From assembly GCA_036365145.1 (NCBI GenBank), contig JAEOAD010000001.1, positions 99,669,501-99,733,500 on the forward strand: DNA of 64,000 nucleotides. Direction: 5' to 3'. Positions 1-10,861 of this stretch are shown here, one piece after another. Numbering within the stretch: the stretch's first letter is position 1; every line of letters begins with the position of its first letter. Source of the stretch: Orientallactaga sibirica (taxonomy: Eukaryota; Chordata; Mammalia; Rodentia; Dipodidae). The notes under the pieces were generated by a model. That model saw nothing but the letters and a program-made list of their open reading frames with translations, was not told the origin of the DNA and made no database searches. The translations under genes and the position numbers were made by a program.

Positions 1-29
1 GGAAATATAAACTATGAATTTTTAAGTTT

Positions 30-345
30 ATTTAGGGAGAAATCCCAAACTATGTGGTTTATTTAAGGAAAACTGGGATCTGAGAAGAAGGCTAGAGCAG
101 AGTCATAAACATGTGGAAAGTAGGAAACGCACCACTCGTGGAAAATACTGCATTGTTCATGAGGTTCATTTAAGAGCAATGGAGGTTTTCAAGGAAATAC
201 TGGGGTAGATCCACAAATACATGGGAGATAGAACTTAACGCTCGTTTTTAAGGGGTATTGAGATTTTCATAGGGAAAGACTGCGGTAGAGCCACAAGCCT
301 GTGGAAGATAGAACCTAGGAGCTTGTGTAGGGAGACTTAGAAGGA
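30..345. repeat. Diverged tandem repeat, about 80-100 bp period, roughly three copies
   Basis: Three similar blocks follow one another. Each has a T-rich start, a run like CTGxGGTAGAxCCACAA, then a GTGGAAGATAGAACC-like end (near 90-125, 195-235 and 275-320). Spacing between the last two is about 80 bp. The copies differ at many positions, so the array is old. No known family recognised; it may continue beyond the left edge. Confidence 0.45.
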
Positions 346-1174
346 ACACATAGAGCATCCACTTTATGCATTTTAATGTAAGGAAGTTAAGGAGGACAAA
401 CCACGATGGCTTAAGAAAGAATACTAGAGGAAAAATATGATAAATGAGTAGTAAAGTGAGTTGTACCCATGGTTACCCCAAGTTTACAGTATTTTACACA
501 GGTAATGGGCCTAGAAGTAGAGAGTACCCGTGTGGCTTGTACAGAATGTAGGGGAAATACACACATAGTAGGTTCCAAGACCAGAAGAAAATCATATGTA
601 AAATTAAAATGAGAAGTAACCTCAGACTATAAAGAAGAAACAAGCAGATAAACCACTCAGACCAAGAAGCAATATTCTGCTCACCTTTACTCACCTCCAC
701 CAGCCAGGCTGGGTGAGAGGGGAAGACACTCATCTGTATCTCAGTAGAGATGACAGGGAATCTGGAGGGAGAAAAGGAGAACTGGAATAGCCTTTATAGT
801 CGATTGAAATGTATTACTTCAACAGATTGAGGTATTAAAAGGGAAGACCTAGTTGGTTTCTAGATTTGAAGGGCTTCAGACCCCAGGGCCAGACCTCCTG
901 GGTAGGGAAGGCCTGTCTTTTCTATCTTGGTAGTGGGCTTCACTGAGGACAGCAAGGGTGTTGTAGCTTAGTCTCTACCAGACACCAGTTCCATTCTTGC
1001 AAGGAGTTCCATTTTTGCCAGAACAAGGTGGCATCATTTCTCTCTGAGCCTGTTTCTACCTGAAGCTGCTAAAAGAATCTCACTTTCTCCTATGTCTTCT
1101 TCACTATAAATGTGAAGTATGTATGTGTCAAAAGAAAACACAAGGTTTCTCTTTGACCTCCAGTCAGGAAGTAT
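346..1174. other. Stretch without recognised gene or repeat
   Basis: No SINE, L1 or LTR signature could be placed here, and the only frames are short and unconvincing. A purine-rich patch lies around 340-440. Confidence 0.4.

Positions 1175-1215
<41 letters not shown>
1175..1215. repeat. (GT)n microsatellite
   Basis: An uninterrupted alternating TG run of about 20 units. It is read as His-Thr repeats by a spurious minus-strand frame. Confidence 0.97.
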
Positions 1216-1219
<4 letters not shown>

Positions 1220-2216
1220 AATTACCAGGAATGAGATTAGCATCTTCATGTGAAGAGAGTAGGCGTAGTCAATGCTGATATAAAGCTGACATGAAAAATG
1301 TGCCCTCAACAGTTAAGCTTGCTGCTAATAAGCCCTCATTAGTAAGCAGGGAGTCAATTATTAGTGTTTCAGATCCTGCGTATTGACTCAGCATCATTCT
1401 AATTTTCAGGTCTTGGTCACTTTCTTCCATAACTTTCTTATGTATTTCAAAACCAATGTGCAATTTTATGCAATGACATCTCTCAAGGAAGTGTGATCCT
1501 GCATTCAAACTCACACATAAAACCATCAGTGTTTGTGTAAATTGACCCATTTTTACCTATAGGAAGGTAGGCGACACTCAGTCTACTTGTGGGTTTTCAT
1601 ATGTGCACCTGTGAGTATGAAAATGAATAGCCCTCATGGGAAGGAATTCAAGGTCTTCCTGTGCAGGGAGTAAGTCAGTAGGTGCTAATGAAAGCATGAT
1701 ATGAAACATACATCTCTGCCAATGTGGCCTTTGTAGACATCCTCTGGAGAAGAGGGCACTTCATGGGCCATTTCACAGGTCACATATATTAATTCTATGT
1801 TGGTCTAATTCCCAAGTCTCAGTTACACTATAGCACCTCCTTCTCTGTCACCTCAAACTCAATTTGCAATTTCATACCAAGGTATTTGCCAAATATGGAG
1901 TCTTCCATATTCACAGTTGCTTGAAAAAACACAGACATTTTTGTAGAAACCTCACCTATAATATACAGTGGCATTACTCTATCAGAATGAAAGAAAATCA
2001 CATTTTATAACTTTTAGGTTTAATCTATATGTAAATTTAGACGTTTTGTAATGAATAATATTTCATAAGTATTGATGCTTATATTGCCTGGCAATGTTTT
2101 TCTATTACTTTAAGTAATGATCTAAACAAAAATGACATTTTCGTATTTTACAGAAACAGGTCCTTAGTTTTGTCAGGAGATACTGAGATACTGAACAGTG
2201 ATCAATCTACTTTCAG

Positions 2217-2218
<2 letters not shown>
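1216..2218. other. Stretch without recognised gene or repeat
   Basis: AT-rich single-copy-looking DNA. Nothing supports an exon: frames are short and there is no repeat signature. Confidence 0.4.

Positions 2219-2258
<40 letters not shown>
2219..2258. repeat. (AC)n microsatellite
   Basis: A pure AC run of about 20 units, not at the tail of a recognisable SINE. Confidence 0.97.
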
Positions 2259-2261
<3 letters not shown>

Positions 2262-3447
2262 AGAAAGAAGTTAAAACATCCCTCCTAGTGCATATTTTTC
2301 TCATTAGCATACTCTAAATGAACAAAAAACATCTTGAACCAACAACTAACAAATGAAACATGTAGATCATTCAGAAATTCATATGTAGACCAGCTACCAA
2401 AGGTAAAAATAAAAGATTTTTTTCCATGTAACATCAGATTCCAGCATATTAACTGTGATGGTGTGATCCCTTCCATTAATACACTTTGGATACATATTTT
2501 CTTGCAGAATTCTCCTTTGTAAAAAAACAGTTATGAGATAATTCCAACTGCTATAACATCACTAATTATTTATTTAACATAACATATTATAAGCATTTTA
2601 TTCTCATTTTTGTCAGATCTTGCTCATTTATGCAGCCATAAAGTAACCTACTGCCATTCATTCATAGATCAGAGCCTTTCAATATCTAGGCTATGTCAGC
2701 ACCTGACACCCATAGTTCTCTGTGGTGAGCCAAAGGGAGAAGGGTGTTCATGGAACAGTATGAATACCTCTTACCTGCCTTGGCGCTGAACTCACAGGCA
2801 TCTTTTATTCATGTTCATTGGTAATAGTCATGTGTTCATGCCTATTCATACTGTACCTGTTGATTGGCCAACTATATCCCACAGATAGAATCTCTAATTT
2901 GTAAAGGGGTCTGAGAATTTTGCTAGATACCCAAACCTGGCACAACAAATCAATCCACAGACTTTGTCTAATGCAATCTCTTTCAAACTTGGTAGCAGAC
3001 CGTCATTGCCAGATCCTGGCAAGTTTACTGAAATATCTTGCCTTCTGTTGGAGTCCAAACATTGCTAGTTTCTGGGATTGATAAGATCCAGATTTTTCCT
3101 TCCAAATCTACTTGTTCTTTACCTCCATCCAAAATACAACCAAACCCACACAATAATGCATACTTTAAACTCCATAAGTTGATATTTGCATCCGAATTCT
3201 ATGTTGAGGGAGGAGCCAGTAAATCTATATTTTTAAATGCTATGGAAAGCATAGTGAATATCACACTTTTAAGGGTGTTTGTATAAGGCTATTAATCATT
3301 CTAAAATCTTTATATGAGGTAGCTCACTTGGTTTATTTCATTCTTGCCTTATTTAATCAGGAACTACCATGAGGAAGGGATGACTGTCTTTATTTAAATT
3401 TAAAAAATACAGAGACAAAAAGGCTCTAAGTTGCTTCAGTTTATTAT
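2259..3447. other. Stretch without recognised gene or repeat
   Basis: No family assignment. The part around 2680-3020 has moderately higher GC and could be a decayed LTR, but no terminal TG...CA or target duplication was found. Confidence 0.35.
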
Positions 3448-3685
3448 AGAAAATGTCAGGGCTGGGCTGGAGAGAGGGCTTAGCAGTTAAGGTACCTGCT
3501 GTGCAACATAAGGACTCATGCTTGACTCTCCAGGTCCCATGTAACCAACACACAGTGACACACAGTGGCTGCACATTCTGGCATGCCAATTCTCTTGCTC
3601 TCACTCTTGCATTAAAAAAAAAAGTGGTCTATTGCACTTGCAAAAATGAAAGAAAGGAAAAGAAAGGAAGGAAGGAAGGAATAAA

Positions 3686-3782
<97 letters not shown>

Positions 3783-3800
3783 GAGAAAATGTCAGGGCTG
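3448..3800 (+). repeat. B2-like SINE with 17-bp target duplication and expanded (GAAA)n tail
   Basis: The tRNA-derived head (GGCTGGAGAGAGGGCTTAGC) starts near 3465 and the body runs to the A-stretch near 3613. A purine tail follows, with (GAAA)n to 3780. The sequence AGAAAATGTCAGGGCTG occurs exactly at 3448-3464 and again at 3784-3800. The whole tract from head to microsatellite is therefore bounded by one target-site duplication. Confidence 0.9.
3648..3787. repeat. (GAAA)n microsatellite
   Basis: GAAA repeats, pure from about 3689 to 3780 and mixed with GGAA before that. They lie inside the target duplication of the preceding SINE, so they grew from its A-rich tail. Confidence 0.95.
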
Positions 3801-3821
3801 TTTCAAACCAAAGCATGAGGT

Positions 3822-4039
3822 GTGAATAGCTTTGCTTTTTTTTTTTTTTTTTTTTTTTTTTTGTTTGTTTTTTTTTAGGTTTTGCAAGGTAGGGTTTCAC
3901 TCTGGTCCAGGCTGACCTGGAATTAACTATGTAGTCTCAAGGTTGCCTCAAACTCTCAGTGATCCTCCTACCTCTGCCTCCCGAGTGCTGGGATTAAAGG
4001 CGTGTGCCACCACACCCAGCAGTGAATAGCTTTTGCTTT
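3822..4039 (-). repeat. B1 SINE, inverted, with target duplication
   Basis: A poly-T (3836-3862) is followed by the reverse complement of a B1: TAGGGTTTCACTCTGGTCC, CCTCTGCCTCCCGAGTGCTG, then ...CCACCACACCCAGC at 4020. The flanks GTGAATAGCTTTGCTTT (from 3822) and GTGAATAGCTTTTGCTTT (from 4022) form the target duplication. Confidence 0.93.
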
Positions 4040-4164
4040 CCAAAGACCCAGGGGTCATAGAGTGATGGCTCAGAAATCATGCAAGGTGTCAGATACAAGT
4101 AGTCTAAGAAATATGTTCAGAAAATCTGGAATGTATTTATTAATTTTTTTCTAACATTTTTGTC

Positions 4165-4617
4165 ATTTTTATTCATTTGCACAAGTGTGAATGAGTATGA
4201 GTGTGTATATATGTTTGTGTGTGATGTATGTACACATGCCAGAGCCTTGTGCTGCTGAAAACAAACTCCAGAGCCTTTAAAAGTATTTTATTTACGTTTG
4301 ATGAGAGAGAGAGAAATAGAGAGAAAGACAGAGAGAAGTAATGGGGTGCACCAAGACCTGTTCCTGATGCAAACTAAGTGCAGATACAGGCACCACTTTG
4401 TTCATCTGGTTTTGCATGGATACTGGGAGATCAAACTGAGGTCATCAGGGGTTGCAAGCAAGCATCTTTAACCACTGAGCAATCTCTCCAGATCCTTTAT
4501 AACTATTTTTATGTATTTTCCAGACATTTTCATGACTTTCTGTGTCAAGCTCACATGGGTAGCTTGTGAACTGAATCTCAGCAAGCACCTCTAACTGCCC
4601 AGCCATTTTCCTAGCCA
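4165..4617 (-). repeat. B3/B2-type older SINE, inverted, split by a younger SINE
   Basis: The left part (4165-4289) has the TGTGTG-rich tail region and the ACACATGCCAGAG stretch. The right part (4494-4617) has a decayed head ending AACTGCCCAGCCATTTTCCTAGCC. The two parts join if the insert at 4290-4493 is removed. Confidence 0.6.
4290..4493 (-). repeat. B2-like SINE, inverted, nested
   Basis: Read on the minus strand it is a tRNA-like head and body ending in a purine-rich tail. On the plus strand it ends with AGCAATCTCTCCAGAT. Flanks CCTTTAAAAGTATTTT (4274) and CCTTTATAACTATTTT (4494) are an imperfect 16-bp target duplication. Confidence 0.85.
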
Positions 4618-4624
4618 CCACTGT

Positions 4625-5310
4625 ACATTGTCTTTAAAATTACACCTTCAAATAGAAATCTAATCAGTACTCTATATCTATACATTCAAAAGCTTTTCGA
4701 TAAGCTATATTTCATCTCATCATGGCCTAGCACAAACTCACTGCTTGCTAGTGTGTCTTTCTCCAGTGGTCAAGAATGGTAACACCTTCCAGGAAGTTCA
4801 GCCCATCTGACAACCTGCAAGGGGCCCCCAAGGGCCTATTTCCCTCACTATCAACCTTTACTGACCTAGTGAGTGATTCCTTTCACTTTTGGCTACCCGT
4901 TCTCTCAGAGGTTCAGCTTTGCTGTTTTCTGTCATCTTTGCACAAGACTTTTCCAGTAACCTTGCCTCTGGCCTCCTTCAGACACCTTTTGAATCACTGT
5001 GTCTAGCTGTTGACATTTAGAGAACACAGGGGAGGAGTATCACATGCTCAGTAATACTTCTTCTCACCTCCTGCATGAAGCTCAATGGAGACCGTTTCCC
5101 CTACTCTAGTACACCGGGCTTGTCAACCTTCCTTTAGTTATATAATTCCTCCTGTTGCCTTGGCTTCACATTTTCATAAGAGCTTTTCTTCCTGGAACGG
5201 TCCTTTCCTATTAACATTGTGTGAATTGCTTAGTAATGCCAAGCTTCAGTTGTCTCCATTATAAAATCAGATTAAAGGAACTTTAGATCAGAGTAGTTAA
5301 AACTGTAAAA
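4625..5310. other. Mostly unassigned; weak MIR-like patch
   Basis: Around 5215-5290 there is a decayed MIR-like run (GCTTCAGTTGTCTCCATTAT then AAAATCAG). The rest shows no recognisable repeat or exon. Confidence 0.35.
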
Positions 5311-5530
5311 TAAGAGGCTGTAGATATGGACTATTGGTTAAGTTGCTTGCCTGAAAAGTCCAATGATCCAGGTTCAGTTCTCCAATATCCATTGTAGAGC
5401 CATATGCAGTAAGTGGTACATGCATCTGGAGCTCATTTAAAGTGGTTAGAGGCCCCTGGGCACCCGTTCTTTCCCTTCTCTCCCCTACCCTCCCTCTCTA
5501 TCTCTACTTGCAAATAAATAAATATTTAAA
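5311..5530 (+). repeat. B2-like SINE
   Basis: Head GAGGCTGTAGATATGG, body CCATATGCAGTAAGTGGTAC and GGAGCTCATTTAAAGTGG, a CT-rich stretch and an AAATAAATAAAT tail. Diverged from the consensus. Confidence 0.85.
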
Positions 5531-6253
5531 AATCTAAAATAAAATACTATACATAAATAAAATCTAGTTTTCCTAAGGAACTCAAATTTTCTTACATGGC
5601 ATCTAACCAACTTCATGATGAAACATCTATTTCTACTGTTCATAACTCACGACTTACATTTCACTAACTAAAATTAAATCTGAAGGTTAGGTGTGTTCTT
5701 TAAAGAATTTGTTTATCTCACTTCAGAAATTCATTAAATAAATCATTGTGTAGCTCACTGGGAAACATTCTCACTGCAGTTTTTAATTACCATCTAGTTA
5801 ACATTACCCTTTAGAATGCCAGATCTTTTTTTTTTCACATGTAGGTGTTGGATGGCTGTAATTTTCAAAATTACCACTTTGCTTCACAACCCATATAATG
5901 AACTAGTAAAAACAATTAATGGAATTTACACAATTTCATAGGTTCTGACAAGATAGAGAAAAAAAAAAGAAGATTTTAAATAAATGAGCAAGCCATGGAG
6001 TGTTAATTACCATCTAATTTGTAATAGAAGTGTTTGGTGCTCAATACTTCAAAAATTAATTGAACTTTTACATGGATGTTTATGATAAACGCATAGCCAG
6101 GTTATTGTGGAGATGAGATTCATATTGCTGTAATAAAAACTATCAGGTATAGTGATTTATTGATGGAAAAATGTAATATGGAAGGGTGATTATTTGTATC
6201 CTAACAAGAGGGAAAGATGTTAAAATATCATCTGTGTGTGTAAAGATGTAAAC
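5531..6253. other. AT-rich stretch without recognised feature
   Basis: No repeat family or coding signal seen; several short A and T runs. Confidence 0.4.
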
Positions 6254-6666
6254 TGCTATGGCTTGGATATACTTGGCTTTGTCTCCTAAAGAGTTGTGTG
6301 CTAGAAGGAGGGTCCTCAGTGTAGCAATGTTGAAATATGGTGAAATTAGTCAGAGGTGGGCACTAGTACAAGTTGACTTGGTCATATGGAGCACTACCTT
6401 TATGAGGAATTAATCAGTTCTTCCAAGAACAAAGAAAAAAAGTTGGTCCCCAAGCCCTTGGGCTAGCTGCTTCTCACTGTTTTAGGTCTTCTGTTGCCTC
6501 TGATATGTTGTCATCACCATGAGGCCCTCAGGAGAGGCTTAACAAATGGGGCCCCCTTTACCTCGGTCTTTCAACCTGTGAGATTTTAATTCAAATGAAC
6601 CCTATTTCAGTATAGGCTACTAATCCTCAGGTATTCTGTTATAGTGACTCAAAACAAAGTAATACA
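6254..6666 (+). mobile_element. Old MaLR LTR (MLT1/MST-like)
   Basis: The start TGCTATGGCTTGGATATACT and the following CTCAGTGTAGCAATGTTGA and AGTCAGAGGTGGGCACTAG stretches match the well-known 5' half of MLT1/MST LTRs. The end ...ATAGTGACTCAAAACAAAGTAATACA fits the 3' terminus. No clean target duplication was found, as expected for an old copy. Confidence 0.7.
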
Positions 6667-7180
6667 AAGGGCAGTAGGGTTCTAGAAGAAATGGCACCAG
6701 AAGAAAAGCCCTAGTATGTTATTTATATTATTTCCAGGGTTATTAAATCATTTCTTAATATAGCCAATCATGTGGTGTTTAAGGAATGAAAACAGCAATA
6801 TTTGAAATATAAGTTGAGGAGACATTGGAATAGAATGTGTTCATTTGGTCAAAGCACATTGAAAATTTAGATAATAACCACTTAAACTCCTCATACCACA
6901 GACAGCATGAAGGTTCTGGGAAAGGCTTACTTATTTCACTTGCACTCGATATGAAGTATTTGAGCCAGTGAATATTATGATTGAGCCAGATGGAAAATAA
7001 ATGTCCATGGTCTGCCAAAGGGAAAAGGTCTTGAGCAGCAAGTGTAGGCCTCAGCTAGGCTAGATGCAAGGCTACAGAATAGAAATTGTGCTTGGTCCAG
7101 TCAACATCTATGCCAGGTCCCAGTGCAGAAACCAGGCTTGACTCCTGCAAGCCTGGATCCACCCTGGCCCTGCCTTTTGA
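6667..7180. other. Stretch without recognised feature
   Basis: No repeat signature and no frame with protein-like character. Confidence 0.35.
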
Positions 7181-7184
7181 TGAC

Positions 7185-7310
7185 CACATAAAACTGGAAG
7201 GGCACTCAACCTTGCTAAGCTTCATTTTCTATGTTCAACTAGAGATGATGATTTCTACCTACAGATGGCTGTGAGTCTTACATGTGCAATAATGTGATAT
7301 GGGAGACCTG
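7185..7310 (+). repeat. MIR-like SINE fragment
   Basis: CTCAACCTTGCTAAGCTTCA, then an AGATGATGATTTCTACCTAC run and the TGTGAGTCTTACATGTGCAA end, follow the order of the MIR core and 3' part. Heavily decayed. Confidence 0.5.
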
Positions 7311-7805
7311 GATTAGTTTAAACTAAATGTGGTTTTCTGTTCCCCTCTTTCACACACAGACTGAGGTTATGAGTACCAATGAACATTGTTCTATCACTGG
7401 CATACAAAACAAGTATTTAGTGTGCATTTTTAATTACTTGATTACTGTTAGTAAAGATACCCTATGTTGAATTTTGGACTAAGAGGTATCACATGGAAAC
7501 TTAAATCAGGCAGTAACAAATGAAAGAAGTGAGACATGGAGCCATGTGGGGCACCATGTCTGGGTCTCTGCTCACTCATTGCTTCTGAAGGCTGAAATCT
7601 TGGAGGGAATCACTGCTTCTCCGTCTTGCTTCCTGTGTCCTATTCCATGTAGTAACCTTGTTCTTATTTAGATATTGGTAAAGGCATGTTAGAAATTTAT
7701 CTTCTTCCCAGATAAGTGTGAGCAATAATGTGTCTAAAGAAGGTTTTAGTTAGAAACATAAATTCTCATGTTAAGCAATCTGAAGGAAACCACTCTGAAG
7801 GAAAT

Positions 7806-8046
7806 ACATGGGCTGAGAAGATGGCTTAATAGGGAAAGTGTTTGCCACATAAACATGAGGACATGAATTTGATCACCCAGGACCAGTATCAGATTCTAGG
7901 CATAATGATACACACATGTAATCCCAGGGTGGAGGAAGAGGCAGACTGGATGACTAGGGCTGGTGGGCCAGCTAGCAGAAACAGTGAGCTTTAGATTCAG
8001 TGAGCAACCCTGGCTCCAAAAATAACATGAGGTGTGACTACGAAGA
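7806..8046 (+). repeat. B4 SINE (ID-B1 fusion)
   Basis: A tRNA-like head (TGGGCTGAGAAGATGGCTTA) is followed by a B1-related right half: CACACATGTAATCCCAGGG, GCTGGTGGGCCAGCTAGC, then CAACCCTGGCTCCAAAAATAA. This head-plus-B1 order is that of B4. Confidence 0.75.
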
Positions 8047-8047
8047 A

Positions 8048-8371
8048 CATCATAGTTGGGAAGAAATACTAGCCAAAGGAGCTTAGAGGAGGCAAGGGTT
8101 TGTTTTAGATTACAGTTTTAATGCAGGCTTTCATCATGATGGAAAAAGCATGGCAGGATAGCACAGCTGGTGTCACATCAGCAGACAGGAAGTAGACAGA
8201 ACCAGCAGGGCTGAGCTGTGCACACCACAAGGCACTTCTGTTGTCACACATTTCCTCCAACAAGCTTCCCTCGAAGTTCTACAACCTTTCTGAGCAACAA
8301 CACTAAGTAGGCTTTAGCTATTCACACACATGAGTCCATGGGGGTTATTTTACATTCAAATCATCGTGATG
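8048..8371 (-). mobile_element. MaLR LTR fragment, inverted
   Basis: TTGGGAAGAAATACTAGCC, TTCATCATGATGGAAAAAGC, ATGGCAGGATAGCAC and a C/A-rich end with AATCATCGTGA are the usual landmarks of an inverted ORR1/MT-type LTR. The terminus is eroded. Confidence 0.6.
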
Positions 8372-8463
8372 TCTGATGCTGATCTATTGCCTCTTCACAC
8401 TCATGTTCATGTTCATGAGGCCCTCACACACATATATGTCTACAGGCCTAAACATGCTCAGGC

Positions 8464-8466
<3 letters not shown>

Positions 8467-8512
<46 letters not shown>
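8467..8512. repeat. (CA)n microsatellite
   Basis: A pure CA run of about 23 units. Confidence 0.97.
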
Positions 8513-8514
<2 letters not shown>

Positions 8515-8537
8515 ATAAACTCTCCAATGTTTCTTTT

Positions 8538-8789
8538 TCATTATTATTTATTTACAAGGCCAAAGAAAGAGAGAGAGAGAGAAGCCCAGGCAGAGACAGA
8601 GACAGAGACAGAGACAGAGACAGAGACAGACAGAGAATGGGCATACCAGGGACTCTGGCTACTGTAAACAAACTCCAGATGCATGTGCCACTATGTGCAT
8701 CTGGATTTATGTGGGTACTGAGGAATCAAACTTGGGTCATTAGTTTTTTTCAGGCAAACACCTTAACCACTGAGTCACCACTCCAGCCC
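8538..8789 (-). repeat. B2-like SINE, inverted, with (CAGAGA)n expansion
   Basis: The tail side begins TTATTTATTTACAAGG, passes through GA and CAGAGA repeats (8591-8635), then the body (CCAGATGCATGTGCCACTAT) and the head complement ending CCACTCCAGCCC. Confidence 0.92.
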
Positions 8790-8794
8790 ATTTT

Positions 8795-9485
8795 TTTATT
8801 AAAATAAAAATCTGATTTAAAAGTTAGATAATCTTCTCCTACCTCTTTCCCTTTTCCCCCAACCCATACCCCTCTTCACTGAACCTTCTTTTATTTCTAC
8901 TATTCCCTCATCTATAATGATATATTTGTCTATTTGTTGTCCTCCATCATTATTCACTGTAACCTACTGATGGACCCAAGCAAGTCTTGTGCAAGGAGCA
9001 ACAGCCACTTTGAGATTATGAACACAACCACTATGTATCTAGGAGATAGCCTTCCATAGCATTCCTCCTAATCCTTTGGCTTTTACAATCATTTTCACCT
9101 ATTTTCCTATAGTCTTTGAGTGATTGGAGGGTGAATTGGAGATGTATCATTAAGTGGAGAACACTCAACTGTCAATTCTCAGCACTTTGATGAGTTCTGA
9201 GTCTCTTCAGCCATCTGAAAATGGAAACTTCTCTAACCAAAAGTGAGACCATCACTAACATATAGGCATAAGCATAAGTATTTAGAGGGTAATTTGGTGG
9301 ACATGATATATCCCTGTAGTGAAATTCCAGTAGTACCTTCCCACCTGGGTTTGTGACCTTTTGACTGGGTTATCAGGATTAGCTAGGAATTCCTTCCTAT
9401 GACTGCACCCTCAAATCCAATTAAAGAGAATTTGGTTACCTCTATAACACATGCTACCATTACAATAATGGACACATATTGCCTA
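8795..9485 (-). mobile_element. LINE-1 3' UTR, older (Lx-like) lineage, inverted
   Basis: Read on the minus strand it contains AAATTCTCTTTAATTGGATT, CATTTTCAGATGGCTGAAGA and GTAAAAGCCAAAGGATTAGG. These match the order of motifs in rodent L1 3' UTRs as I remember them. No ORF2 remains. Confidence 0.6.
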
Positions 9486-9504
9486 GGTCAAAATGGTTTT
9501 AAAA

Positions 9505-9707
9505 TATTTCATGTATTTAATTGCAAGCATAGAGAGAATAAAAGAGAAATTAAATGATAATACCGAGGCCTCTTGCAACTGTAAATGATCTCTAGATACA
9601 TGTACCACTTTGTTCAACTGGCTTTACATGGGTAGCTAGAGAATCAAGTCTGTATTACCAGGCTTTGTAAGCCATTGCATTTAAACACTGAAACATCTCC
9701 CCATCCT
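9505..9707 (-). repeat. B2-like SINE, inverted, diverged
   Basis: Body AGATACATGTACCACTTTGT, then GGCTTTACATGGGTAGCTAG and the head complement ending ACATCTCCCCATCC. Older than most copies in the window. Confidence 0.75.
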
Positions 9708-9709
9708 CA

Positions 9710-10639
9710 AATTTGTTTTTAAACTTCATACACAGCATGTCACTTATATAACATATTTAGTAATTTGGGGGGAAGAGAATTCAGAAACATTTCTATCTAT
9801 TCTGTTTTATTAAATCAACAAAACTTTCTTATGAACTGCTCTGTGCCAGGCCCCAACTCTAACAAAGAATACTACAAACCCTCTCATTTCCATTGGAGGT
9901 CATGTGTACAGAAGATTGGTAGAAGCCTGAGCACTAATTGAGACTATAGAATGCATTGGAAGACAAGAGGCCCAAAGCAAAAATCAGACTCAAAAGGGAC
10001 AGGAATGTACTGTTCCAGCCATGTTGTGAGAATGTCAAGTAATCGGTCATGAGAGCAATGGTGGCTCTGAGCTTTAAAAACTGGATGTTTGGCAGCAGTT
10101 GAAAAGAAGCAGCATTTTAGGTAGGGATACTTCATGGGCAGAAGATCCCAGCATCCTAGAAGGTTCTTATAGTTCCCTATTCTCAGTTTCTCCATGACTA
10201 CATGAGAAAGATCAGCATTGTTGCCAAGAACAAGTTCCATTTCTCATGCTGAATAAGAAAGCTCCACCCATCATTTACTGGATGGATAAGATTGTATAAA
10301 TTAACCTAATAAACAATGACCAGATCTGTTCTTAGCATGCACACAAGCTTAACTTTTCTTCCTTTTCTTTTCGTTCCCATCCTTTGAAGTGTGGCAGTAT
10401 GTGGACTAAAGAGATGGAGGATGGAGTATCTAGGTGACACTGAGTTGTTGTAGAAGCAGGAAGGTGAATGAGTAGGGTCCTCAGAATGAGAAGGCAGGAA
10501 CCAAAGGACAATTTGAGAGTTGAAAATGGAGTTAACACTGAGAAGTCTCTGAACAGATAGAGGGAGAAGAGGGAGAGGAAACAGGAGAGTGTGGGTACAA
10601 AATAATGTGGGAAGGAGAAGAGAGAGAAAATGAGCAATT
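9710..10639. other. Stretch without recognised feature
   Basis: No repeat family placed. A purine-rich segment at about 10530-10640 is the only compositional anomaly, and the minus-strand frames here look like chance. Confidence 0.35.
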
Positions 10640-10859
10640 TTTATAAATATTTTATTTATTTATTTATTTGAGAGAGAGAGAGAGAGGGAGGGAAATCCAG
10701 ATAGAGAGAATGGGAGAGCCATGACTTCCAACCACTGCCAACGAACTCCAGATGTATGTGTCACCTTGTGCACCTGGTTTACGTGGGTACTGGGGAATGG
10801 AACCTGGGTACTTGGGCTTCCAGGAAAACATGTTAATGGCTAAGCCATCTCTTCAGGCC
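10640..10859 (-). repeat. B2-like SINE, inverted
   Basis: ATTTATTTATTTATTTGAGA tail, body CGAACTCCAGATGTATGTG, and the head complement GCTAAGCCATCTCTTCAGGCC. Well preserved. Confidence 0.93.
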
Positions 10860-10861
10860 AA

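Noticed and set aside
3453..3900. Lys/Arg-rich (+) and Ser/Phe/Leu-rich (-) frames
   Set aside because: Both are readings of the (GAAA)n tract and poly-T of adjacent SINEs.
8376..8807. 143-codon frame, the longest in the window
   Set aside because: It runs through (CA)n, (CAGAGA)n and an inverted B2-like SINE; His-Thr and Arg-Asp repeats are microsatellite artefacts.
10640..10859. tRNA-like A and B boxes in B2-like SINEs (here and in over 20 other copies)
   Set aside because: These are SINE internal promoters; none folds as an intact tRNA gene by inspection.
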